From Nitrososphaeria archaeon (GTDB lineage: Archaea > Thermoproteota > Nitrososphaeria > JACIWG01), in assembly GCA_014361085.1 (NCBI GenBank), contig JACIWG010000030.1:1-13710 (forward strand): DNA of 13,710 bases. Direction: 5' to 3'. A program made the translations under genes and the position numbers. The notes under the pieces were generated by a model. The model saw only the letters and a list, made by a program, of their open reading frames with translations, was not told where the DNA came from and searched no databases. Of this stretch, positions 1-6,743 are shown one piece after another. How positions within the stretch are numbered: position 1 is the first letter of the stretch; every line of letters starts with the position of its first letter.

Positions 1-13
1 GATGCAAAGAAAT

Positions 14-1357
14 TTATAATGGTTCAGGGTGGATTGTGATGATGTAATCGCCCATAGTAGTTTTAAGTACATCTTCAATAAAATTTATTTCTTTGTGGAC
101 ATCCTCAATTTTTAAATCCTTTGGAAAAGAGCATACAATGTCTATGTAACGGTTTTTATCACTTTTGTAAACTCTTACAGACGAAATCTTTTTTACCCTT
201 TTGCTTGAATTGAGCACTTTTAGTATCTGATTGATTAATTTTTCATCATTTATAATTTCTCCTTCTTCAGTTTTTGGATGCCCTTCTATGTGAACTATAG
301 TTTTCTGCAGCATTGGAAAGGATGCTTTAATATCTTCCTCAATTTTTTCTGAAATAGAATGGGCTTTTGAAAGTTCCATTTTTGGGTCAACTTCAATATG
401 TAATGTTAGCATGTAGCCTTCCCTTGTTTTTGTCGCCGTAATTTGGTGGACACCTTTTACCTCAGGATTTTTGAGTACCAATTTTTCAATTTTTTCTGTT
501 AATGTTAACTCTTCTTCTACTGGCTCATAATGTATTGTTGTAGTCACATTTTTTATTGAATCATTAATTTTTGTTTCAATTTCAGATGCTATTTCATGGG
601 CTCTTTCAATACCAATTTTTGCCGGAAGTAATATTGTCATTTCCACAAAATATTGGTCACTAACTTTTCTCATTCTTAGAGATTTAACCCCTTTAACATT
701 ATCTACTCTTTCTAAAATTGATTTAATTTTTTGATACTCTTTTTTTGGCGCAATATCACTAAGTTCGAGGGCATTACTATATATTAATCTTAAACTTAAG
801 AAACCTAAAAAGATGGACAGTATTATAGATGCGAGAGAATCAGCATAGTAGAAGCCTATATAGCTTGTTAGGATTCCTAGGAAAGCAATTATTGTTGAAG
901 AGAAATCGGCAAAAGCATGAAGTTGGTTTGCTTTAACTATAATAGAACTACTTTTTGAAAGCACTAAAATCCTGAAAACATCCACACATGCTGTGTAGAA
1001 AACTGAGAACAGTGCTATAGGTGCAAATTCTAACAATATTTTTGCACCTGATAAAAGTCTTAATATTGCTTCATAGAAAATAAGTACACTTATCCCTAAA
1101 AGGGATAGTCCTCCAAACATGCTGCCTAATGGTTCAATTTTCGAATGACCGTATGTATGTTCTTCATCAGGGGGGTTAAGCGAAATTTTTGTAGCGTACA
1201 TTAACCAGAAGGTTGTTAATGCATCAAAAAGTGCGTGCGCAGCATCACTTAATACGGCCATACTATTTGCTATTAAACCACCGAGAAACTCTACTAATAT
1301 AACCGAAAGTATAGCATAGAATGACAGTTTTAGAGCCCTTACTTTAGGACTTTCCAT
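14..1357 (-). CDS. Cation diffusion facilitator (CDF) family metal transporter with three C-terminal domains
   Basis: Likely a proton-coupled exporter of divalent metal (Zn2+ or similar) in the cytoplasmic membrane. About six membrane segments occupy residues 11-195 (numbered from the TTG at 1360). The intramembrane metal site is complete: HxxxD in TM2 (H42, D46) and HxxxD in TM5 (H148, D152), the His/Asp pattern usual for zinc-type CDFs. Ordinary CDF proteins are about 300 aa; this one is about 447 aa because the cytoplasmic ferredoxin-like domain occurs three times (about 205-280, 285-360 and 372-447). Each copy ends in a beta strand carrying a conserved His (TTIHYEP, TIVHIEG, ITIHPEP). The start is either ATG at 1357 or TTG at 1360; ATG is preferred. 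It lies 42 bp behind the DUF4443 gene, so the two may be co-transcribed. The family call is firm; the substrate metal is inferred. Confidence 0.9.
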   Translation of the reverse strand: MESPKVRALKLSFYAILSVILVEFLGGLIANSMAVLSDAAHALFDALTTFWLMYATKISLNPPDEEHTYGHSKIEPLGSMFGGLSLLGISVLIFYEAILRLLSGAKILLEFAPIALFSVFYTACVDVFRILVLSKSSSIIVKANQLHAFADFSSTIIAFLGILTSYIGFYYADSLASIILSIFLGFLSLRLIYSNALELSDIAPKKEYQKIKSILERVDNVKGVKSLRMRKVSDQYFVEMTILLPAKIGIERAHEIASEIETKINDSIKNVTTTIHYEPVEEELTLTEKIEKLVLKNPEVKGVHQITATKTREGYMLTLHIEVDPKMELSKAHSISEKIEEDIKASFPMLQKTIVHIEGHPKTEEGEIINDEKLINQILKVLNSSKRVKKISSVRVYKSDKNRYIDIVCSFPKDLKIEDVHKEINFIEDVLKTTMGDYIITIHPEPL

Positions 1358-1402
1358 CAAACAACTCTATAGTAGAGCACGATTTAGGTGTTAAGGGTTT
1401 AG

Positions 1403-2026
1403 TTAATTACATAGGGTTAATGCTGCAGCAAAACATCCTAAATAGGCCTTCTGTTGTTCTTCAGCAAAACATATTATTAGCACATCCCCATCTACAGGTT
1501 TACCTAAGGACCTTATTTTACTCCAAAACATACTTGGATATAATTCTTCAACAGACTCTTTAGTGTTTGGGAAAACGAATTTACCCTTTTCATATAATAG
1601 GGTTATTGCACCCTTAGCACCATATTTTATTGCCTGATCCCTCTGCTCTATTCCTTGAAAAACCTTTTCTTTCATATTTTTTGCTAAAATGGTTACATTA
1701 AATTTAGCCGGCGCTAAAGAGTAAATAGGGTCTTCCACCAATAATGGGAAAAACTTTTTAAATTTTTTAAAAAATTCAAAACCTTTTTCACTTAAAAAAA
1801 CACCCTCTTTTGTTATATTTATCATTAAGTTTTCCTTAAGCCTTTTTAAAATTGTTCTTATTGAGCCTTCACCTACACCTAAAAATTTTGAAAGCTCAAG
1901 CCTGCTTTTTGGAGCATTTTCTCCGAGAAAGTATATCATAAGAGCTACATGGACATGGTCAAAATATTCTGGGGGACCAGGATACCTTCTAGTCACAATA
2001 TTCCTTAATTCGTTAATGAAACTCAT
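1403..2026 (-). CDS. DUF4443 family protein with N-terminal winged helix
   Basis: A probable archaeal regulator of unknown target. Numbered from the ATG at 2026 (207 aa), residues 25-90 form a winged helix-turn-helix (LSKFLGVGEGSIRTILKRL is the recognition region), followed by a Lys/Phe-rich linker. An alpha/beta C-terminal domain follows, with the stretch GIEQRDQAIKYGAKGA that I recognise as typical of DUF4443. The frame stays open to an ATG at 2095, but the extra 23 residues would be translated from an AT-rich promoter. A TATA box (2051-2058) sits 26-30 bp before the ATG at 2026, which favours an almost leaderless start there. It is divergent from the DUF4013 gene and 42 bp ahead of the CDF transporter, so it may control either; that is inference. 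No ligand is evident. Confidence 0.75.
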   Translation of the reverse strand: MSFINELRNIVTRRYPGPPEYFDHVHVALMIYFLGENAPKSRLELSKFLGVGEGSIRTILKRLKENLMINITKEGVFLSEKGFEFFKKFKKFFPLLVEDPIYSLAPAKFNVTILAKNMKEKVFQGIEQRDQAIKYGAKGAITLLYEKGKFVFPNTKESVEELYPSMFWSKIRSLGKPVDGDVLIICFAEEQQKAYLGCFAAALTLCN

Positions 2027-2050
2027 GCAATAGATTTCATTGACTTTCCC

Positions 2051-2058
2051 TTTATAAA
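2051..2058 (-). promoter_or_regulatory. TATA box of the DUF4443 gene
   Basis: The sequence TTTATAAA is centred about 28 bp before the ATG at 2026, so transcription would start only one to three bases before that codon. This spacing is the main reason for choosing the shorter start of the DUF4443 gene. Confidence 0.45.
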
Positions 2059-2060
2059 TG

Positions 2061-2069
2061 TTTATATAT
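2061..2069 (+). promoter_or_regulatory. TATA box of the DUF4013 gene
   Basis: TTTATATAT is centred 33 bp before the ATG at 2098, which predicts a leader of about 5-8 nt. It is immediately next to the TATA box used in the other direction (2051-2058). The two core promoters are therefore back to back and may compete or be co-regulated. Confidence 0.45.
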
Positions 2070-2097
2070 CTAAAATAATTGATATTATCCGACATAT

Positions 2098-2802
2098 ATG
2101 GAAATTATTGAAAATTTTGACGAGGCTGGAAAATTTACTGGAAAACTTTTTTCGAAGATTGGAAACCTAATAATTTTAATAATTTTAAGTATTATTCCAA
2201 TCGTGAACTTTATAATATTAGGATACTTAGGAAGAATAATTAAAGAAGGGAAAAAGATTAGTGAGCCACCAATTATTTCTGAGTATGGCAAACTATTTTT
2301 TGAGGGATTAAAAATTATTATCGCAACAATAGTTTACGCACTGGTCCCAATTATCTTGCTTGCTATAATCATTTTAGCTTCAATACCTGTTACTCAGTGG
2401 TATCCTGGCCAAATGATGACACCGGGAACTTTCATAGGATTAATGACTGGTTATGGAGTTATTACACTCTTGGTTTTATTTGTTTTTCTAATTTTTGGCG
2501 TTATAGCTATAGGAAATATGATAAGAACAAATAATTTTATGAAAATTTTTGCATTTAGTGAGAACTGGAAGATTATAACAAAGATTGGTTTAACAAAGTA
2601 CATTATATGGTTGGTTCTAGTATTTGTTATTGGGTTAATATGTGCTGCAATTAGTGGGGCCTTATGGTTTATTGGAGCTATTGTCGACTTGATTGCAGGA
2701 GTCTTTGTTGCAAGAACCTTCGGAAATCTATTAGATGAAGTTTTAATAGCTCCAGAAACAGGTGAGCAGCAGACAGTACTCCCACCACCACCGCCATTCT
2801 AG
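2098..2802 (+). CDS. DUF4013 family multi-pass membrane protein
   Basis: An integral membrane protein of unknown function, 234 aa. The N-terminus follows the DUF4013 pattern: a short amphipathic start, a hydrophobic segment with IIPIVNFIILGYLGRIIKEG (about 31-51), then a PP-containing turn. Further membrane segments lie at about 74-98, 117-141, 168-193 and possibly 194-208. The tail from residue 217 is hydrophilic and ends in a proline run (PPPPPF), a likely flexible cytoplasmic or surface tail. The ATG at 2098 is supported by a TATA box 33 bp upstream. It is divergent from DUF4443. The base composition, rich in ATA and TTT codons, reflects membrane content and is not evidence of transfer. 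The role is unknown. Confidence 0.8.
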   Translation: MEIIENFDEAGKFTGKLFSKIGNLIILIILSIIPIVNFIILGYLGRIIKEGKKISEPPIISEYGKLFFEGLKIIIATIVYALVPIILLAIIILASIPVTQWYPGQMMTPGTFIGLMTGYGVITLLVLFVFLIFGVIAIGNMIRTNNFMKIFAFSENWKIITKIGLTKYIIWLVLVFVIGLICAAISGALWFIGAIVDLIAGVFVARTFGNLLDEVLIAPETGEQQTVLPPPPPF

Positions 2803-2828
2803 AATCTAGGAATCATCCTCTACAATTT

Positions 2829-2837
2829 TTTATAAAA
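2829..2837 (+). promoter_or_regulatory. Candidate TATA box ahead of the omega-RNA-like element
   Basis: TTTATAAAA follows a run of six T residues (2826-2831) just after the DUF4013 stop codon. If used, it predicts a transcript starting near 2857-2861, inside the structured segment that follows. The same T run could instead serve as a U-tract terminator for the DUF4013 mRNA. Both readings rest on sequence alone. Confidence 0.35.
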
Positions 2838-2852
2838 TGGATACTAGATGTA

Positions 2853-2985
2853 AAGCTTCAAGTGAACGCTAGAAGCTTGTGCCATAATAGCCTGCTTCAA
2901 GCAAACGGGCTAGATATCAACAGATGAAGCCTAGCATAAAGGAAAAGCTGGAAGCGCCCGACTTAAGTCGTTTGGGGAATCCTCA
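2853..2985 (+). ncRNA. IS200/IS605 right-end / omega-RNA-like structured RNA, no tnpB
   Basis: A 180-bp non-coding stretch folds into four successive hairpins by inspection: a 7-bp stem (2853-2859 with 2872-2878); TAGCC with GGCTA (2888-2892, 2908-2912) capped by TGCT-TCA-AGCA; CC(T)AGC with GCTGG around 2930-2951; and a final hairpin containing the palindrome CGACTTAAGTCG (2959-2970) flanked by CCC and GGG. The order GATGAAGCC..AGC, GCTGGAAGC, CCCGACTTAAGTCG, GGGG, TCCTCAC resembles, from memory, the right ends and omega-RNAs of archaeal TnpB elements. No TnpB remnant could be read in any frame nearby. The element's end abuts or overlaps the last codons of the convergent nucleotidyltransferase gene. 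It may be a relic of an element, a passive miniature element, or a retained stand-alone guide RNA. Confidence 0.5.
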
Positions 2986-3981
2986 CTCATCTAATATGTA
3001 GTCTTCTAGAGATGTTGTTGAATAGGATAATATTTTTAATGTTTCTGTAGCAAGTATTTTGTGCCTTTTTTTAGGATGTACGTGAATCACATCATCTTTT
3101 GATATCTTTACCTTTTCATCTTCAATATACAGGTATCCTTCTCCAGAAATAACATGTAATGTTTCATCTTTTTTCATGTGATGATGCATTGGAATGCTTG
3201 AGTCTTTCATTATATAGTATTGGATTGTAGTATAGTTTTCTGTTTCAGCAATTATTTTTTCGTAACCCCATGGCCGGTCTATTCTGTTAGCGAACTCTTT
3301 TCTAACGAGTTCCAAATCTTTTTGTGAGTCTATTGATTGCCAGAATACGTCCTCTTCCATGTAATAGTTTAGGAGACCTCTTTTCGCCAAATAGGGGAAG
3401 ACTGTTTTTTCAATATCCCCTTCCTCGTAGGTGAAAAAGTGTTCTTTTAATTTAGAGTCAATAAAGTATATTCCTGCATTTATGTAGTATGGCAAGGTTG
3501 GCTTTTCTTTAAAGCCTATAATTTTTCCATTGGCAAGTTCAACAATACCATAGGGTGAAACAAGTTTTGTAACCGCTATTGTCACGGCATTTTCAGCGGA
3601 TTGGGTTATAAGAAGCTTAAGATTCATGTCAGTAACAATGTCACCATTCATTACAATATAGTATTTTGAATCGGATATTTTGAGGAGGCTATTGATGGCA
3701 AATAGGGTGCCTCTCGGCCTGTCTTCAACATAATAATCTATATCTAAACCATTCCAGCTAGTTCCATACCTTTCTCTTATTTTTTCATAAAGGTAGCCTG
3801 CAAGAAGATAGACTTTATTTACGCCAGCATACTTCATTTGAAAAAGTTGGCGGTCTAAGATTGTGTACCCCTCCTTTATTTCTATTAAAGATTTTGGTAT
3901 GGAGTCTGTTATTGGCCTCAGCCTTTTCCCCATTCCACCACAAAGTATTCCGCCAACAGTTTCCTTTAGCAAACGGGACAC
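2983..3981 (-). CDS. Sugar-1-phosphate nucleotidyltransferase fused to a cupin domain
   Basis: Predicted to transfer an NMP moiety to a sugar-1-phosphate, giving an NDP-sugar for glycan or glycolipid synthesis in the cytoplasm. Residues 8-235 are an NTP_transferase domain: the nucleotide-binding signature GGILCGGMGKRLRPITDSIP (10-29) is followed directly by PKSL-type residues with Lys30; NGD with metal-ligand D114 and FKEKP (157-161) follow. Residues 236-325 form a cupin that opens with RPWGY, the pattern seen in the phosphomannose isomerase half of GMP/PMI enzymes. Cupin metal ligands look intact: H266, H268, E273, H307. The start is GTG at 3981, 12 bp after the aminotransferase stop, so the two form an operon. 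The nucleotide and sugar are not determined; the N-terminal part is shorter than true type II GMP/PMI. The last codons meet the omega-RNA-like element on the other strand. Confidence 0.85.
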   Translation of the reverse strand: MSRLLKETVGGILCGGMGKRLRPITDSIPKSLIEIKEGYTILDRQLFQMKYAGVNKVYLLAGYLYEKIRERYGTSWNGLDIDYYVEDRPRGTLFAINSLLKISDSKYYIVMNGDIVTDMNLKLLITQSAENAVTIAVTKLVSPYGIVELANGKIIGFKEKPTLPYYINAGIYFIDSKLKEHFFTYEEGDIEKTVFPYLAKRGLLNYYMEEDVFWQSIDSQKDLELVRKEFANRIDRPWGYEKIIAETENYTTIQYYIMKDSSIPMHHHMKKDETLHVISGEGYLYIEDEKVKISKDDVIHVHPKKRHKILATETLKILSYSTTSLEDYILDE

Positions 3982-3993
3982 CCCTTTTAGCTG

Positions 3994-5205
3994 CTATTTG
4001 AGTAATGCATTAACAGCATTGTCTATCCTCTTAATACCATCCTCTATTGCTTGAAAACTTGATGCAAAAGATAAACGTATATATTTTGAGCCAGCTTTAT
4101 CAGGAAAAACGCCTCCAGGCAATGTTATAACTTGATAATTATTTATCAAGTATTCTACAAACGCCTCTGTTGAAAGTCTAGCCTGCTCTAAAAATTTTGA
4201 AATGTTTGGAAACATGTAGAAAGCACCTTTGCTTGGCCAAACTTCGAAGCCAGGAATTTTTGAAAGAAGGCCGGCCATTAGGTCTCTTCGTTTTTGGAAA
4301 AGGCTTATCATTTCTTTAACAGGCGCCCAAGAACCTTTTATTGCCTCAATTGCAGCCTTTTGAGCGAAACTTGTTGGACAAGAATATATGTTTACAGCAA
4401 ATCTTGTAAGCTTTTGGGAAAGATCCTCTTTAACAACAAGATATCCGAGACGCCATCCGGTCATAGAAAATGTTTTACTAAAACCATTAACATATAGGAC
4501 ATAGTCTCTCCAGTCACTTTGTGTAAGAATCCCTCTAAAGTTAAGGCCATCGTATATGAAGTTATCATATATTTCGTCTGCAAGAACAATTAGCTTATTT
4601 TCTTTGGCAAGCTCATATATTTTTGAGACTTCACGTTCGGGAAATAGTGCGCCTGTAGGATTGTGAGGATTATTTAGGATAATCATTTTTGTTCTTTTTG
4701 TGATAGCTGACTCTATTTCATCAACATTTAAGGAAAAACCTTTTTCAGCACCCATCCATTTTAGTGGGACAAAGACTGGTTTACCTCCTAAAAACTTTGT
4801 GATTTCAGGATAGGCTGGAAATGAAGGTTCTGGGACTATAACTTCATCACCTTGGCTAATGTAGGATGCTATAGCCAAAAATATTGCACCCTTAGCGCCT
4901 GGTGTTACAATAACTTCTGAAGGCTTAACATTGGCAGAGTATCTTGAGTTCAGATATTCTGAAATTGCTTCTCTGAGTTCATATATTCCAGCGGTTTCAG
5001 TATAGCCTGTGAAACGATCTTCTAAAGCCTTTTTTCCGGCTTCAATAATGTGGGGAAATGTTGGTATATCCGGTTGCCCTACACCGAAGGAAATAACATT
5101 GTAACCTTTCTTAACTAATTCATTTGCTTTAGCAACATAAACGAATGCTGCTTCACCTAACAGTTCTGGAATTATGGGCTTAAGATTGTCTATCGGGGAA
5201 CTCAA
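3994..5205 (-). CDS. Class I/II PLP-dependent aminotransferase (aspartate aminotransferase-like)
   Basis: A cytoplasmic, PLP-dependent transaminase of fold type I, 403 aa, the normal family length. Visible marks: the N-terminal FGVGQPDIPTFP; NNPHNPTG with N182; D210 in LADEIYD and Y213, which contact the cofactor; the Schiff-base lysine K244 in GFSKTFSMTGWRLGY; and R377 in YIRLSF, the expected substrate-carboxylate binder. It resembles archaeal aspartate/aromatic aminotransferases, but the amino donor and acceptor cannot be fixed from sequence. The start is TTG at 5205, with a GGTGG Shine-Dalgarno-like stretch about 10 nt upstream and no nearby in-frame ATG. It is followed 12 bp later by the nucleotidyltransferase-cupin gene, so the aminotransferase may act on a sugar or amino acid precursor in the same pathway; that link is only contextual. 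Confidence 0.9.
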   Translation of the reverse strand: MSSPIDNLKPIIPELLGEAAFVYVAKANELVKKGYNVISFGVGQPDIPTFPHIIEAGKKALEDRFTGYTETAGIYELREAISEYLNSRYSANVKPSEVIVTPGAKGAIFLAIASYISQGDEVIVPEPSFPAYPEITKFLGGKPVFVPLKWMGAEKGFSLNVDEIESAITKRTKMIILNNPHNPTGALFPEREVSKIYELAKENKLIVLADEIYDNFIYDGLNFRGILTQSDWRDYVLYVNGFSKTFSMTGWRLGYLVVKEDLSQKLTRFAVNIYSCPTSFAQKAAIEAIKGSWAPVKEMISLFQKRRDLMAGLLSKIPGFEVWPSKGAFYMFPNISKFLEQARLSTEAFVEYLINNYQVITLPGGVFPDKAGSKYIRLSFASSFQAIEDGIKRIDNAVNALLK

Positions 5206-5268
5206 ATTTTTTTTACACCACCTTCTGCAATAAACTTTGAAATTAATAAATTTTTTAATAATTATAAT

Positions 5269-6207
5269 TTATTTTAGAACATACATTTTTGCCAAATCTA
5301 GAACAAGGTTTATAGTTTCCTCTATAGTGTTTCCAAAAACATATGTTATTGGTTCAAGGCCGAAACCTCCTTCATCAAAGACTACCTTTGGAACATTTCC
5401 AATCTTTTCAATAGCCTTTCTTATACAATTTATTACATCATCTTCATCATATATTATATCATGTTCTGTCTTTATAAAGTAAATATTTGAAGTTGACACG
5501 ATGTGAGCAAGTTTTTTATCGTATTTAATATTAATAACAACATTTATTGATGGATCAATCTTTTTGACTTCAAAGAGAAGCTTTGTGAGATGACTTATTA
5601 TTCCGAATTCTGGGGGCATGAGAGCCTTAGCCCTGTTTTTTACTCTCACAATCCTACCAGGTATTGTTGCAATATCTTCAAAGGAGCGACAGTTTTCTAA
5701 GGAGGCAGCGATGTTAACATATACTTCTGGTATTATTGATACAAAATATGGTGACTCTTCAATATCTTTTATAGCCTTCTCCAATTTCTTTAAAAGAAAT
5801 TCTTTCTCCCTACTTAATGTAGGTTGAGAAAATACTTCAATGCAAATGTTACAGTCTTTAAGTGAAGAAATCTTTTGTTTATGAATGTTACAAATTTTAC
5901 CGTTTTTTAGGAAATCCTTTAACATTAAGTTGAAAGTTTTTATTGCAGCTTTGGGCTCAGAAATTATATCCCTTGATAGGGTGTCTACATAACTCTCTAT
6001 CACTTCCAGTTCAAGGCCAAATGACTTAAGCTTACTTACCCAATACTCTCTACCATTGCTTAGGTAGTGGCTTATTAGAGGCTGAGTCTTTCCAAGAAAA
6101 TTTGAAATCTGTGTCTGAGAATACCCTTTTTCCCTAAGCCTATGAGCCACTAAAGCTCTTATTGGTGGTAAAAGATCCTCGGTAATTGCTTCACAGAAGG
6201 TATACAT
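5269..6207 (-). CDS. thiR: ThiR-type regulator: XRE helix-turn-helix plus ThiN domain
   Basis: Predicted repressor of thiamine biosynthesis or uptake genes that senses a thiamine phosphate. Residues 12-55 are an XRE-like helix-turn-helix (KGYSQTQISNFLGKTQPLIS). A central region follows with C106, H109, C119 and C122 in a zinc-finger-like spacing. Residues about 135-310 match ThiN (thiamine-phosphate synthase-like), with MPPEFGIISHLTKLL, NIKYD and FDEGGFGLEPITYVFG. HTH-ThiN architecture is that of archaeal ThiR, as distinct from enzymatic ThiDN, and no kinase domain is present. ATG at 6207 is preceded by an AT-rich promoter, and a perfect 10-bp palindrome (6226-6235) lies between its TATA-like sequence and the predicted start, suggesting autoregulation. 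No thiamine genes lie nearby. Whether any synthase activity remains cannot be told here. Confidence 0.85.
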   Translation of the reverse strand: MYTFCEAITEDLLPPIRALVAHRLREKGYSQTQISNFLGKTQPLISHYLSNGREYWVSKLKSFGLELEVIESYVDTLSRDIISEPKAAIKTFNLMLKDFLKNGKICNIHKQKISSLKDCNICIEVFSQPTLSREKEFLLKKLEKAIKDIEESPYFVSIIPEVYVNIAASLENCRSFEDIATIPGRIVRVKNRAKALMPPEFGIISHLTKLLFEVKKIDPSINVVINIKYDKKLAHIVSTSNIYFIKTEHDIIYDEDDVINCIRKAIEKIGNVPKVVFDEGGFGLEPITYVFGNTIEETINLVLDLAKMYVLK

Positions 6208-6225
6208 CCTTATTTTTTAGAAAAA

Positions 6226-6235
6226 TAACATGTTA
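6226..6235. promoter_or_regulatory. Palindrome over the thiR promoter, candidate operator
   Basis: TAACATGTTA is a perfect 10-bp inverted repeat 19 bp before the thiR ATG. It lies between a TATA-like sequence (GTTTAATAA on the plus strand, 6241-6249) and the predicted thiR start site, a good place for repression. It is further from nikR. Ten bases can be palindromic by chance in AT-rich DNA, so this is only a candidate. Confidence 0.3.
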
Positions 6236-6293
6236 AAAAAGTTTAATAAGGATTCAATCTTAAAGAAAGAAAAACAGAAGAGGATGATTTTTA

Positions 6294-6692
6294 TTGGAAA
6301 GAGTTGCAAGAGTTAGTGTTACAATTCCTAGAGACGTTTTAAATAGGCTTGAAAAGGTTATGAAGAACGCAGGGATAAGGAAAAGGTCTCATGCAATTTC
6401 TAAAGCAATCGAGTTGTTTATAGATGAAAACATGATGCTGGCAAAAAGTGGGGAAGATGAGGGTGTTGGAACAATAAACTATATCTATGAACATGGAAAG
6501 GAACTTGTTGATAAGCTACTAGATTTACAGCATGAACATTCTGATGTGATAATATCAACATTGCATGTGCACTTGGACCTTGAACGGTGCTTTGAAACAT
6601 TAGTCGTAAGGGGGAGAATGGAAAAAATTAGAAAGCTTATTAATAGTCTTGTTGACATGAAATTAAAGGATGTTAGCTACAAGATTCTTTAA
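6294..6692 (+). CDS. nikR: NikR-type nickel-responsive regulator
   Basis: A nickel-dependent DNA-binding repressor, usually controlling nickel uptake. Residues 4-45 are the ribbon-helix-helix domain (VARVSVTIPRDVLNRLEKVM, then RSHAISKAIELFI). Residues 57-132 form the ACT-like tetramerisation and metal domain. All four high-affinity Ni ligands of E. coli NikR (H76, H87, H89, C95) align to H80, H91, H93 and C99, with spacing preserved (QHEH, LHVH, ERC). The length of 132 aa is standard. The start is TTG at 6294: it has a GAGG-type Shine-Dalgarno about 9 nt upstream, whereas the ATG at 6284 is out of frame and stops after ten codons. No nickel transporter, hydrogenase or urease is in the window, so its targets are elsewhere, although the radical SAM gene lies 104 bp downstream. 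Confidence 0.92.
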   Translation: MERVARVSVTIPRDVLNRLEKVMKNAGIRKRSHAISKAIELFIDENMMLAKSGEDEGVGTINYIYEHGKELVDKLLDLQHEHSDVIISTLHVHLDLERCFETLVVRGRMEKIRKLINSLVDMKLKDVSYKIL

Positions 6693-6713
6693 ACCGTCCA
6701 ATTCCACTAAAGA

Positions 6714-6724
6714 TTAAAATAAAC
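6714..6724 (+). promoter_or_regulatory. Candidate TATA box of the radical SAM gene
   Basis: TTAAAATAAA-type sequence after the nikR stop. Its centre is about 26 bp before position 6744, which predicts transcription starting at the base of the leader hairpin described at 6744-6802. A second TATA-like sequence at 6729-6736 would place the start inside that structure. Confidence 0.3.
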
Positions 6725-6743
6725 TCAATTTTAATAGCATAAA

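Noticed and set aside
1740..1800. Dense A and T runs in DUF4443 as a possible programmed frameshift site
   Set aside because: The frame continues with recognisable domain sequence on both sides, and neither alternative frame gives a sensible product.
2027..2095. N-terminal extension of the DUF4443 protein to the ATG at 2095
   Set aside because: It would translate the AT-rich promoter, including both TATA boxes, start two bases from the divergent gene's ATG, and add residues unlike the family.
4294..4497. Plus-strand open frames within the aminotransferase and other minus-strand genes
   Set aside because: They lie opposite strongly conserved coding sequence and have no family features; they are shadows of the real genes.
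6418..6600. Minus-strand frame opposite nikR
   Set aside because: It mirrors the nikR metal-binding region; nikR itself has every ligand in place and a good start site.
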